Shown piece by piece: positions 23,823 to 35,890 of a stretch of 64,000 nt of DNA (its first letter is position 1; each line of letters opens with the position of its first letter). The translations under genes and the position numbers were made by a program. Location: NCBI RefSeq assembly GCF_000005505.3, contig NC_016134.3, forward strand, positions 41,416,150-41,480,149, in the 5' to 3' direction. The notes beneath the pieces are model-generated. The model saw nothing but the letters and a program-made list of their open reading frames with translations, did no database searches and was not told the DNA's origin. The stretch is from Brachypodium distachyon. Taxonomy: Eukaryota > Streptophyta > Magnoliopsida > Poales > Poaceae.

Positions 23823-26800
23823 AATCTCCTCTGTCCCTCGGTGCCTCCTATCGCATTCGCCGCCTTCCTCCCGGCCGCGCTGCTCTAGTCGGGATGGAAG
23901 GTGCCCGTTGCTGCTGCTGCTGGCTGCTGAGCTGCAGTTAACCTCGGCGCACGGCGTATGTGGGGGTAAGAGAGGAGGTGGGAATTGTTGCTGGGTGCAC
24001 GGTCGCGGAGGAGCGAGGTGGGTGGGAGGTCTGTGGGGGAGGCTGCGGGTGGGGCAGGGAGGATAGGGTTAGTTGGGTGGGGCTTCACCGGCGGTGGGAG
24101 TGTGGGTGGGTGCCGTGGTGCGGGACGGAACGCGTTGGGTGGGGAGTGTCAAGTGTGGCACGGTGTCCAGCACCGTGCACCGACAGGACGGCCTCCTCTC
24201 TCGCTCGTCACGTTGAGTTCGTCCGGTGCGCAGGCTGAGTTGCTGAGAATGGTAATAACGAGCTCCGTCCTCCCTGCTGTATTTTCTTTCTTGGGACACC
24301 ATATGTCGTCCAAGTTATATGCATGGCACGCTATAAATAGAAACAAATTGTAAGAAATGAAAAATCTAGATTTCGAGCCATTATAACGTGACACCTTTCG
24401 AAGTCGGACGAAGGAGGGAGATGCGGGATCGGATGGGGAAGAAGAAGAAGGTAAAGGGAGAGCTCAAGCGTCATTGGATAGGGTAATGATCATTCTTCGG
24501 AGTCGTTAAGACAAAAGCTACATTGAGACATGACGGCCCATGACTTGTTATTTGCGCAGTTGGTCGTGGTGACAATAGATCTATTATAGGCGACGCAATG
24601 AGGGGAGCATAAAGGATGAGGAAGGGTGACAGTTGAGAAAAAAGAAGATGAAGCTCGGGAGGAGGAGAGGGGGCGATTGTACACTGCTAGGTTAGGGCAC
24701 AACATTCGCTCTAGATATTATTGGAGGAAGGATAAAATGTAATTAGTAAACCAAGGTTTCGTGTGTTTTTTTACCTCTTGACTAGCATTGATTGATTATG
24801 CGTGAGAGTTTTATTATGGAGGCCTGACTCATTTTTTTTGTAAAATATGTTTTGTCTTTTCTCTTCGACCTTGACAGAGTGCCGGAGTCTGGTAGATTTG
24901 ATCTTTGGCTTCGTGTGTTGACTGTTTTGACCAAGTCAGACTTGTCGGGTCTAGAACACAAAGTGCGATGATTATGACGTGGCTAATATCATCAACCCAT
25001 AACGAGCATTGCATTGCGTGCATGCATGTCCCCATGTCCGTTTTGTCAGCTGTCATCTATGTAGTTTTATTTTTCTTGTTATAAAGCACTTACCCCGGTT
25101 TTTCTTTTAAATGGAATATTTAGGAATTGAACTAGAAGTGGGCTAGTTTTCTGGTCATTTTTTTCTTGTAAATTAAACTCTTTTTTACCATTTGCAAAAT
25201 TGCATTAGCGCTTTGACTTTTTTAAGTTTCTCATCAATGCTTGACTCTCGAAGTACTCTTTGTACATCCCCATTCACAACGTGCACTCATAATCCCATAT
25301 TTGGCGGCAAGAGGAGCCGACGACGAGCCGCGGTATGAACGGAAATTATATAGCGCGTACGTCCGTGCAATGGCGCTTGCTGTTGGATGATATGGCGCGC
25401 TGCTGCTGCTGACGTGCTAACGCTTTCGCAATTTCTGATGCTAGCGTTGTGCTGATGGCTTGCATTGCAAGTGGCAGCTTAGCTTCCTCCCCATGCACGT
25501 CTAATTAGTGGGGGTTGCTTGCTGCCGTACTGATGCATGCATCACTATGTGCACATTCAAACGACTATTAGTTGCTGGTATTACACTAACTATCAGCTCG
25601 TGCTGCAGGCTGGTTACGCATGCCCGCGACGGAAAAGCGATCTGCCGGCGACCAACCGCGGTTAGGGTTTGCAAGCCCTCCGCCGGCTTCGGTCAATCCC
25701 ACCTCCGATGGCCTTTAATTCCTGGCCTCGGAGTTGCGGCAGACCCGAGCGGCTCGTCGGCGGAAGGATTTTCAGGTTCTAGTTTTTGGTTTTTTGAGAG
25801 TCTTCTTCGAGACGGCAAGACGGGTGATATCTTGTAGTCAGAATAATGTCTTCCCTGCACTGTCCTCGCTCTGGTGGTGCGTCTAGCGCCGACGGAGGTC
25901 GTGCGTAGCTGCGTGTCTGACAAATCCTTTGGGATCCGGCAGGTTTTCCGGGTTTTTAGGAAACCCCTTGGGTTTCAGTTGACTTTCGTGTTCATTCATG
26001 TGGTTTCAGTGGGGGCTTTTCCGATCGATGGTTCTCATCTTAATTCGACGATGTATACTGCTCGGGTTTGCTGGTCTTTTGGGACCTTAGCACAACAAAT
26101 ATCACACCGTCTACTAACACAAGCTCTCTTTTGGCAAGCTCCCGGCAACCGTGATGGAGGGGCAAGAATGGTGACCCGCCGGCTCGTTCTAGTGCTTGTT
26201 GCCGTTGCTAGGTGGCAACTTACTACTACCACGGTGGCAAATTTATATATTATTGGATGGCAACTATAATATACAAATCATCACAGTTTCTTGTATGAAT
26301 TTATCATGTGGTAATTTGTTACTAACAAGTGGCAACTTGATATATTGGGTGGTAATTTTTAGGCGAAAAAATGTTGCGGAAACATAAAAAAATTGTGATC
26401 CTTTTGTTACCCACAAGTTGCCATCTTATTTTGAAATATGTTACCACGTGGCAACTTACTACTACCACGGTGACAACTTCATATATTATTGTACGACAAC
26501 TATAATATAAAAATCATCCCGTTTATTTTGTGTGAAATTACCACATGGTAATTTGTTACTAACAAGTGGCATCTTGATATATTATTGGGAGGTGTTTTTA
26601 AGAAAGAAAAATGTTGTCAAACATACAAAATTGTGATCATTTTATTACCGGAATATAATGTACAAGTTACCATCTTACTTTAGAATAACTTACCACATGA
26701 TAATTTGTTACTGATAGATGGTAACTATTAAGACAAAAAAAATCATCGAAAGATATCAAGATGAGATTTAGTTTTGAAAATCTCATCGAGACAAAACTAA

Positions 26801-29309
26801 CCGTAAAGATGGATCGTAAATCAGGTTTACGGTGTAAAAGTTAGAACATTTTAACCTCATGTCGATAATCATCGCAACATGCATGCAAACTAAGCAGCCC
26901 AGGCCACTTACTATCGTACGCGCTGCAAGCCCCAGGCGCGAACGTCGGGCGTTAGTCCTTCCCCCCGCCTGTATTACCTAGAAATCATCCATCCAATCGC
27001 CGCAAAAGCGGTGCATGATTGCGGGCTGAGGCGCCTCACACGGCGCGCGTGAGGTTGCCAGCACGCCAGTTTGTTAGTTAATTACGCTTTTTCCGTTGCT
27101 TCTGATCCAATCCAGCATTATTTAGCAACGGCCGACGGGGAAGAAGCGATGATGGCTGTTGTCTGGCTGAGACGGCACCAGAGGAGTCTAAAATTATCCA
27201 ATCTGATAATGGACAGTGCTGACCAGAGACGTTCCCCAGTGATACCGGAGAGCTCCGAGTGTGCCCCCTCCAGTTGGAATGGCTTAAATTATTGAAAGTT
27301 GGATCCAATTGTTTGTTTACTTAAGCAGACCGCAGTAGTACTAGTACCATTCTACCACTTGAGTATGAGTGTTGATCTAATCGGGCATCTTAGTCAATTA
27401 ATTACGCATAAGCTGGCCTTTCAATCAAGCAGCAGCGAACTGAAGCCGATCGAGAAACCACCGCTGGATCCCGACGTCCAGATCCTTGGCGGAGATCTGC
27501 ATATCACAGAAAACACCCCGAGCATCCTGAAGTTGATGCACAATCGAAGATATCGTGGGATAGCCACGGGTCACCATTTGGCGTGTTACCTGGCAAGAAA
27601 AGAACCACGCAGCCACGCAGGAAAGACAGGACAGCAAAAATCCTCCATCTGGGTACTACTTGTTGGCGTACGAGCACAGCATCCAACAAGAAGCAGATCA
27701 CACGTCGCGGTCAGAGCCATCCCGCCCCAATTTCCCCCATCTGGTAGTACTATTACCTGACGCAAATCCAGAGTGATTTGTTCATCTCGCCACCCTTCTG
27801 AGACAGGCCGAATGCCAGTCCGGCCGGATGCGTGCAGGCAAACCACCACATCTGCTGCCGCTGCCAGCCTCATTTCCCCTTGTACAGTTCAGAGCGCTTA
27901 CTGCAGTACGAGTACAGCTTGACAGAAAGAGTCTGTGATCCTCTCTGATTCAGGAAAGGGCAAGAAGGAACGATGATGTCTCACCTCGTAGTACAGTAGT
28001 TGTTTTAGCCGTATATTCACCGAAGACAAGGACCCTTGCTGGTTGCACCCGTACCACTGATCAAAAAAAAAACAAGAATTCTCGACATAGGCATTCCGTA
28101 TGCACCAAAGAACGGAGTCAACTTGTATGGATCCGGGAATTACATGACTAAGCACGGGTGCTCCATCAACTGCCCTAGTTATGTTCCTTCCTGGCATCTC
28201 GCACGACCGCACCTCTGCACCAGCAGCGACAGGTAACTGAAATACCGTCATTAACATCATAAATTCAGAACCTAGAAAAACAAATCTGCCTTGGAAACGG
28301 TTTAACCGTTAAAGTGTAGTACCAACAAGAGGAAGCATCAAATATTCCAGTTGATATGAAATTGAAGAGGAGGAATAATGTAATGGTATTGCCAGTAGAT
28401 CTGCAGTGGGTGGAGTGCATACACAGCATAGTCGAGGTCCAGAGGAAAAGTGTGTTTTCAGCATTTACTTCTGTAATGGATGATACACCCGCTAAGGTGT
28501 ATTCTAGAAGAAGAAAAGTATTTCCTTGTGTAGTCAACAGAAAGAACAAATGGCCAGAAGTTGAAGGGGGTAGAACTAGGGAAGCACAGTAAAAACCTCA
28601 CGGATTGATTCAGCAAAAAAAAGATGAATGATGTCCTTCAGAAGAATCGACTAATCGGTTTCTACCGAATCCAACCATACGCTACAGACAGCAGCAAATA
28701 TAATCCTGCACGAAATGACAGAATCTTGATGAAGTTACCAATAGAAGGGGAGCTACAATTGGGCCTGAAGGAATCCTCTTGGTGCTAATTTGGGTTTAGT
28801 CAACGATGCAAGGGGAGATATAATTGGGCCTGAAGTCTCAAAAGTATTCATTCACGTTGCAGCAATAAAGCATCAGTTCTGGATCCAGGCCCTTGCATTG
28901 AGAAGCAAAAAAACATCAGCCCCGGATGCAATAACAAGTCCAGCTCATCCTAACGGAGACAGCAGCAACAACAAAAAACCAAGGGGCACATCATCTTCTT
29001 TACTCACAGAGGTGGAAAGTGTTATTACAGGGCCAGCGTAAGCTGTAGCATGAGAATTTACCCAGAAAATGTGGATTTCAGCATGAATGAATAATTAAAC
29101 ACCTTTTGCAGCAGTTAAAGGAATGCCTGATAATAATTAAAGCAGTAGAATTGGTTATCAAGTAGTACCATGTATGCACTGTCAGTGCGACCACAGATGA
29201 CAAAAACAATAATAAACATAGATAGCATCATCAGCATGGTTAGTAATCTATCGTTACACATTGGCACCCACTTTGTATTTATTTCGAAGTATACATTACA
29301 TGAGTTGAC
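23823..29309. other. Gene-poor interval of 5.5 kb
   Basis: No gene was recognised. 23823-24250 is the GC-rich promoter and leader region of the glucanase. 25600-26100 is GC-moderate and resembles a repeat leader but has no domain. 26213-26706 is a tandem duplication (separate entry). 27070-29040 has scattered short frames without homology that I recognise. A 25-bp near-copy pair (AGGGGAGCTACAATTGGGCC type) occurs at about 28746 and 28811. Confidence 0.5.
26213..26706. repeat. Two diverged ~240-bp tandem copies, AT-rich
   Basis: Both copies begin with GTGGCAACTTACTACTACCA (about 26211 and 26452). Each continues through ATATATTATTG, ACAACTATAATAT, AATTTGTTACTAACAAGTGG, AAATGTTG and a ttacc...AAGTT(A/G)CCATCTTA segment. 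The units differ by scattered substitutions and small indels. They may come from an AT-rich non-autonomous element, but no terminal repeats were found. Confidence 0.65.
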
Positions 29310-31594
29310 CTATCCACTCCTGGGAAATATACAAGGTCTACAACAAATAAGGGTAAGCAACAATCCAAAAACAAAGAACCCCATACTGCTCCAAACAAAA
29401 AGTGTCCATCTCCAATTCCAGAGTATTCTCTTGAGCAGAGGAAGTTCAGCCTCAAGCTTTAGTGATGCGGCATATATCTCTGGGATGCCTGCACCAGGAC
29501 TAAACTCAGCTCGTTGTTTCAGTATTATCCTTACTCCTGTTATTGGTTCAAAAGCCTCCTTAATGCCCCTCATTTTTAGTGTGATAACCTGAGATTCTGA
29601 GGAATATCCAGACAAAAGAGAAAGACTTTGGAAAAACGTTTCTATGAAATGCATGTGAACACTCTTGAACTTTAGCATGCACGGTTGACTCGAAGCAGAG
29701 ACCACTTTCCCATCTGCAGATAGAAGCTCTGCTCTTACCTGAACTCAAAGGAAGAAGGCAAATCAGATGGAAACACAAATCAGTGTAACCAATGTGGTGT
29801 GTATAATCTATAATAGTGTCCATATACTGCTAAATATGACGGGCTCTGTGATTGGAGCAATATTGCGCATACCATACATATACTATGAGCTCTCAACTTA
29901 TAATTTTTAAGGACAAAAGCATGAAGTTGGTACATGCCTTGTCATTGTTCAAAAGTCTGGCACAATCGGTTGGAGAAACATACATTTTGTAATGGAAGGA
30001 CCCTTTAGGCAAAAACGGAAAGTTGACTTATATCTCTCTTACAGATGTATGGTTGGTCTGGCTGCATACCATATATGCACAGAAAACATATTGTGGCATG
30101 CTTTATTATGATACTTAATTTTATTTTAACAAAAAATATGATACTTAACCAAAAGCATGAATTTAATGAACTTCATAGATGACTCAAACCATTTAACATT
30201 GGCAGCATGACACCACATTCACTACATCTGTTGCACCAAATATGTTTTAGATTCACTAATTCACCCTACCTGGCGAGGCTTTGCATAGTTTAATTTACAG
30301 AACAAAGTACAATAGAATTTGAATTTTTCATAACTTCCTTGGCACACACAAAGCTTCAAAAGTAAGCACAGTACAAAGCAGCAACCGCAGACTAACCCTC
30401 AACTGATACCACATATAGAACAAATTTCTTCAAATCCATAACTATGCCTTCTAATCCCAGTAGCTATTTTGCAAAATGGGAGTTGAACGTGCACATCAAA
30501 GCAGTTATTAACTTCTTGTTTCTTACTGTTTACCATGTATGCTCTGAAATTAAGTGATAATATCACGTAAAATGACTTTGACAAGGACCACTACGGAAGG
30601 GTACCTGGAAAACTCCCAGCCTCCTGTTGTAATCTGATTCAGGAAGCGTCAGCGACACCTCGAGCTCCATCCGTTGATTCGGCGGCACAAATCGCCACAC
30701 CGGCACAAACGCCATAGGGCTTGGCTTCGTGTAATCAAAATTCAGGTTCTCTGTCATTTGAACGGGCTCCTCCACCATTTTCCCCACCAACAGTCCCCCT
30801 CCGAGGAACGCCATAACGAGCAGCGAGCACAGAACCACACAAACGTACACGGCCCAGAGCGACCCCCATACCAGCCTCGCCACCACGCGCCCAACCCCAT
30901 CCCCTCCTCCGAGCCACGTAGTCACTGCGCCGGTGGCCTGTCCCGCCGCCCCGAGAACCCACTCCCTCGCTTGCCGCACCGACCCGACCGGGTCGGTCAC
31001 GAAGAGGAACCACCATTGCAGCAGGCGAACGGGGAACGTGAGGCAGCTGACGAGCGCGTTGACCTGGAACACCACCGCTTTGATGATGACAACGGCGAGG
31101 GACTCGAGAATGCTGGGCGGCGCCGCGGGCCTGTAATCCCGCGCAACAACCTCTGCCTCCGCCTCGGCATCCTTCTCGTTCGGTTCCTCCTCGGCCGGCG
31201 AGGGAGGGCGGCGCGCACTGGTGACATCGGAGGATTCGGGCTCGGCCTTGACGGGCTCATCGACCCCGGTTACGGTGGAGGCGGCGGAAGCCGAGGGGGT
31301 GACGACGTGATCGGGTTCCTTCAGGGATTTGGCGCGGCGCGGGCGGCGGCGGAGGGTGGAGGAGGTGTGGGGAGGGGAAGGGAGAGGAGGAGCGGGAGGG
31401 GGAGGGGGAGGAGGAGGAGGATGAGAAGGAGGAGGAGGGGGAGGAGGCGGAGGAGGAGGGATGGAGTCCTGGGCTTCGAAGAAGGCGTCGTCGGAGGTGG
31501 GGGATGAGGAGGAGGACGCGGCGGCGGGTTCATCTGCATCCATGGGCGGAGAACCGGAGAGGCGGCCGCTGGATGCGTGGTCGGCGAGGGGCAT
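29310..31594 (-). CDS. Seipin (plant SEIPIN-2/3 type, lipid droplet biogenesis)
   Basis: Seipins are ER membrane proteins that form rings where lipid droplets bud. Two exons, 31594-30605 and 29738-29310, join in phase to 472 residues with an 866-bp intron. The N-terminus is long, acidic and low-complexity, with a run of about ten prolines near residues 48-60 and a second Pro-rich run after it. It then has a hydrophobic region (SILESLAVVIIKAVVFQVNA) and the first membrane helix around WAVYVCVVLCSLLVMAFLGG. The lumenal seipin domain follows, with KPSPMAFVPVWR, LPESDYNRRLGVFQ, and VRAELLSADGKVV across the splice site. The second helix is WTLFVWSSMGFFVFGLLLTL, followed by a short cytosolic end. 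The longer N-terminus fits the SEIPIN2/3 class, not SEIPIN1. The start could instead be ATG 31543 (MDADEP); an in-frame ATG at 31726 is probably leader. Confidence 0.85.
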
Positions 31595-32270
31595 TAGGAG
31601 GTGGGCGGTGCGGGAGCATGGAGAGGAGGGATTCCTTGGAAGGGGGGAGAGAAATTGTGACCGGTGGGAGAAGACGGGCGATAGCATTTTCTCGGTTACG
31701 CCCTTGTAGTTTGTATTCTCTTTCAAAACCTAAGCATATTTTTCTTTCGATTTAAAACAGCACAAGTATCACGTGACAAAAACCACCGACGAAGAGAACC
31801 GGGGAGCGATCTGTGCTTGCGAGGAGACGCAGGGTCGTTCGCGCAAATAGACCCGACGATCCTCCCACGTGTTGTGCTGCTTCGGCGGCATCGCCACAGG
31901 ACGCCACGCCACCGTGTTCCCTCCGGGTTGCCGCCGCCACGTGTCAGTGCCATCGCGTCGCCGTGGAAGAAGCACAGAGACAGCTGCGCAAAGCGGCCGC
32001 AGGTGACGAGAATTACGAGGAAAGCGAACAGGCGAAGAAGCGCGGCTTGTTGTGGGCTTTTCAGCGGGAATCATTACCATCGCGAATATGGCCCGCTGGA
32101 CCTGCCGGATCTACTACCTGGGCACGAGGAAAAACAAAGGCCACATTTTGTTGCCCACGCCGGTTTTCTGAGAAAAGAATGGCTCGTGTTCGTGCGCCGC
32201 GCCTCGTTGACGCTTGCCAGCCAGAAGGCCCAGAACGATATTTGCTAAGGAAAACAGAGGATTCTTTTTT
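31595..32270. other. Seipin upstream region
   Basis: This should contain the seipin promoter and 5' leader, with transcription leaving toward lower coordinates. Frames on both strands are GC-rich and give no recognisable protein. No TATA box could be assigned with confidence. Confidence 0.4.
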
Positions 32271-33387
32271 TTTTAGTAAAGTCCGTTTTAAACCTTGTGT
32301 TTGTAGAGCTCGTCCAAATCGAACCTCCACCTCTAAATTCCTGAAGTTAGCGTCCTAACCTTTTTAATCCCGGTCAAAATTAACCTTTGATTCGTTTGGC
32401 TGGCCGGGAAAAGAGCAATCCTGACCGGTATTACTAACACCTCTTATTTACACCCACTGACATCATGGCCCCACGTGTCATGTTCATCTTCTTCCTCAAG
32501 TTCAGTCCATGGCCTTCTGTAATATGTTTTCAGCGGCAAGAAGATGAGGAGAAGATGCAGGTGCAGCAAGGCGTCTGTAGGAAATTTAATTTTACGGCCT
32601 ACCCTATTCCTCTGCAGGAACGTCGACCTCGTCCTGACTCAGGATCATCTTCCGAAGTGAGCAGCTGGCATCGAGTGGCGGAGAGGTATCCTGGAGACGT
32701 TTGCCAATTTCCAGCCGCGACGGAATGTCCTAGCAACATTAAATTTCTACGGCAACTAGCGGGTAGCCAGTAGAAATAATTCCGTAGCTTACAGTAGTTC
32801 AACCATGGAGTAGATCATGTCGCATGAAGTTCCTCGATTATCCTGTGCAAGCTCCCGTAGCAATGGAAGTGAAATTAGTAGACTAGTAGATTGCAGGGAG
32901 ATTGTTTCTTCCTCAATTCCCGTGTGCAGCCACAGAGACCGTCGTTCTGAATGATTCGAACTTCCACGGCACGGACGAGTTGTCCATGTTCTCCTGCGCG
33001 CGGAGGCCACAGAAGCGGCGAATCCGGTGGAGGAAGAGGCTGGAGGCGCCTCGGGACGAAGTGCAGCGGCCGGCGGGGCTACGGAGAAGCAGCCGACGGG
33101 GCACGCCGCCTTGATTCGAGGAGGCAACGGTGGTTTCCGGCGGCGAATCTAGTGAAATGAGCTCGAGGAAGAAGATGAACATGACATGTGGGCCATGATG
33201 TCAGTGGGTGTAAATAAGAGGTGTTAGCAATATCGGTCAGGATCGCTCTTTTCCCGGCGAGCCAAATGGAACAAAGGTTAGTTTTGACCGGGATTAAAAA
33301 GATTAGGATGCCAACTTCAGAGATTCAAAGGTGGAGGTTTGATTTGGATAAGCTCTACGAGCACAGGGTTTAAAATTGACTTTACTC
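32271..33387. mobile_element. Foldback element with ~225-bp inverted arms
   Basis: The left arm (about 32276-32506) and right arm (about 33158-33392) are inverted copies at high identity. They share AATCCCGGTCAAAA, CCGGGAAAAGAGC, CACCTCTTATTTACACCCAC and CATGTTCATCTTCTTCCTC. The unique centre is about 650 bp and shows no transposase. A possible 9-bp duplication, TTCTTTTTT, flanks it at 32262-32270 and 33388-33396, but the sequence is low-complexity. Long arms and a possible 9-bp target site suggest a non-autonomous Mutator-like element. It sits in the shared upstream region of the seipin and root-cap genes. Confidence 0.7.
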
Positions 33388-33718
33388 TTCTTTTTTGGAC
33401 GATGGGTCTTGAGTTTGATCGCCGAGAGGATTCTTCTTTTGCACTCGATTCTGCACGCGAACGGAGTTACGTGCTTGAAAATCGCAACGTGAAGTAGCAG
33501 AGCCTACCCGCCGCCAGCTTTACAGCTGGTTATTACGTTCTGAATACGAATTATAATGTGGATCGAGCCGCGCGCATGCATATAGTAAGACTGTATCTAT
33601 GTACTACAACCATGACTTGGTCAGTTCCAGCAAGTTGCATGCTGCCCCTTTCTTTTCCTACGCTACGCCGCTTGCCAAGCTTAAGTCACTTGACCTCCAT
33701 CTCTGTGCTATAAGAATC

Positions 33719-33724
33719 CTCGCT
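33719..33724 (+). promoter_or_regulatory. TATA box of root-cap gene 1
   Basis: A TATAAG sits 61 bases before the ATG, and the same TATAAGAATCC context precedes root-cap gene 2. A shared block further up contains GACTTGGTCA and CCAGCAAGTTGCATG (about 33614-33641). Confidence 0.5.
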
Positions 33725-33784
33725 TACCCAATATCTGCCTCACACACATTGAAACCATCTCGATCGATCACCTCATCATCGCGC

Positions 33785-34877
33785 ATGGCAACGATGGCGA
33801 AACTCGGCTGGTGCTGCTTCTTCCTGGCGGTGGGCGTCGTCGCGGGTCAGCCTCCCCCGTCTCCCTCCGCCTGGACCCCGCCTCCCCAGTCCGAGGTCCC
33901 CTCCTACGCGAACGGCCAGCCCTACCGCGCCAGCTACGGCAAGCCCAACCGCATCTTCACCTGCGACGACGACTTCGGCAAGCGCTGCGTCGCGCAGTGC
34001 CCGGACCTCTGCCCCAAGTCCTGTTTCATGTCCTGCAGCTACTGCGAGACCACCTGCAGTACGTCGTCCACGCCTTTTCCCCCGTCCATCGACAAGGAAA
34101 AATAATCGTGTTCCGTTAGCTGTTGGTTTTGAGTTTGATCGGTGTACTTGTGCAGGGTGTGTATACTTCCCTGGGACATCGTGCGGCGACCCTAGTTTCA
34201 CCGGCGGTGACGGAAACACATTCTACTTCCACGGCAGGAAGGACCGGGACTTCTGCATAGTCTCCGATGCCGACCTCCACGTCAATGCCCACTTCATCGG
34301 TAACCACAACCCCGTCAATAAACGTAACTTCACGTGGATTCAGGCACTTGGCGTCAGCTTCGGCAACCACCGCCTCTACGTCGGTGCTCGTGGGGCTGTC
34401 TTGTGGGAGGAGGAGGAGGACCACATCGAGATCAACTTCGACGGCGAGCCTATCACCATTGACACCGCCAACAATGCCAAATGGGTGGCCAAGGACTTGC
34501 CCCGTTTATCTGTGAAGCGCACCGACGCCGTCAACTCCGTCGATGTGGAGCTCGCGGGCGTGTTCAGAATCTCGGCCAGTGCAGTGCCGATAACCGATGA
34601 GGACTCTCGGATCCACAAGTACGGCAAGACCGAAAAGGATAGCCTCGTGCACCTAGACCTCCGTTTCAAGTTCTTTACCCTCACCGATGTTGTGGATGGC
34701 GTGCTCGGACAGACCTATCGGCCTGACTATATCAATAGGATGAATGTCACTGCCAATATGCCCATCATGGGGGGCGCACCAAAGTATCTCTCATCGGGGC
34801 TCTTCTCGACGGATTGTACGGTCTCCAAGTTCCACCGCAATGGTGCCACTGGTCGTGGCGTTGCCCTGTCATCGTAA
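33785..34877 (+). CDS. Root-cap family secreted protein, copy 1
   Basis: Proteins of this family (Root_cap, PF06830) were first described from peripheral root-cap cells; the biochemical role is not settled. Exons 33785-34058 and 34156-34877 join in phase to 331 residues. A signal peptide (hydrophobic to about VVAGQ) is followed by a Pro-rich stretch. A Cys-rich segment comes next (CDDDFGKRC, CPDLCPKSC, CSYCETTC) and is completed by exon 2 (RCVYFPGTSC). The conserved domain reads GDPSFTGGDGNTFYFHGRKD, DLHVNAHFIGN, TWIQALGVSFG, DHIEINFDG, ELAGVFRISASAVPIT and DGVLGQTYRPDY, ending with the Cys-containing FSTDC. The second copy at 37916-39139 has the same intron position and a second exon of identical length (722 bases), showing tandem duplication. 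The start is the first ATG of MATMAKLG; the frame is open further upstream, but the TATA box lies there. Confidence 0.88.
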
Positions 34878-35284
34878 GTCACACTCTCCTGTGTGAGTAC
34901 CATGGAATAAGTCATTCTAGCTAGCTAGTGCAAACATCTGTGCTAGCTAAGAGAAAATAAGATTGACGAACCACTTGTATTATTTTAAGTTATCGTCTAT
35001 TGATAAGTTGTGTCAAATCTTAATCAATTCTCCAAGTCTTTGGAGCAACATCTAGATTAAATATCAAGAAATCACAATAATTGTGATATAAGTTTCAGAA
35101 AAACACAATCCTTTAAAAAATTGGCTTGAGCACCTCTAGTACGGGCCCTGGGCCTGTCCCTCCTCGGGACAGATGTTTTGGTCAAGTAATTATGGCAACT
35201 GATTATCTGCCATTGGTTCATCACGTCGATTCAGACATATGAGATAACTTTTTGTTTCAAGAATGCAACCCAGCGGGTGCATCA
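34878..35284. other. 3' region of root-cap gene 1
   Basis: AT-rich, non-coding sequence without repeats of note; it should hold the 3' untranslated region. Confidence 0.4.
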
Positions 35285-35890
35285 TCAATTAAAAGAAAAG
35301 AGCCAGAAGGTTAGTACAACGCCGAAACGGCTACAACGCCACTCATGGCAAAAGACAAAAGGAAACTGCAGCCTACCAAACAAACTACTCGCCGCGAGGG
35401 CCGAACCAACACCCCTATTCCTAATGAGGTCGGCAGAGCACCACCGATCCATCTCCTCCCGGACAGTATACAAGACCCAACGGACCGAAGGAGACACCCC
35501 GTTGAAGACAATGTCATTACGATGGCACCAAATGATCCCAAAGACCAGATTGAAAGCCGTCATGAAGTCTTTCTGCCTTCGCGGCGAAAGGGGCCGGGAG
35601 GTCCACCACTCCCGCAAGTTAGTTCCCAGACCGGGGCACCAATCTCCGTGGCCCCAGCAAGTCAACAGTTGCTGCCACACCTGACGCGAGAAGACGCATC
35701 CCACCAGCAGGTGAGAGATGGTCTCCTTATCCTGGTCGCAAGGGGGCACCTTGGCAGATGCGGGAGACCACGCTTGCGAAGCCGGTCCATGGTCCAGCAG
35801 CGGCTCCGAGCCGCCCACCAAGCGAAGAACCGGCAACGTGTAGGAGCCCTAGAGTCCCACACCGCAGACGCCATCGGATCACGCAACTGA
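35285..35890 (-). mobile_element. LINE 3' fragment (reverse transcriptase zinc-binding domain)
   Basis: The minus-strand frame 35836-35285 and the adjacent overlapping frame to 35886 encode the zf-RVT domain of plant non-LTR retrotransposons. Visible pieces are RKRGLPHLPRCPL, then DQDKETISHLLVGCVFSRQVW and FGIIWCHRNDIVFNG. A frame change near 35760 separates CPL from the expected C..D. The piece is 5'-truncated and sits between the two root-cap genes. It is a dead fragment. Confidence 0.8.

Noticed and set aside
23319..23888. 189-codon plus-strand frame
   Set aside because: Antisense to the first exon and intron of the GH9 glucanase.
30674..31507. 277-codon plus-strand frame opposite seipin
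   Set aside because: Arg/Gly-rich mirror of the GC-rich seipin first exon; no start context or homology.
33425..33435. Alternative target duplication AGAGGATTCTT for the foldback element
   Set aside because: The right copy lies about 30 bases outside the arm, so it does not abut the element.
35345..35890. 181-codon plus-strand frame
   Set aside because: Antisense to the LINE zinc-binding fragment, which has the recognisable domain.
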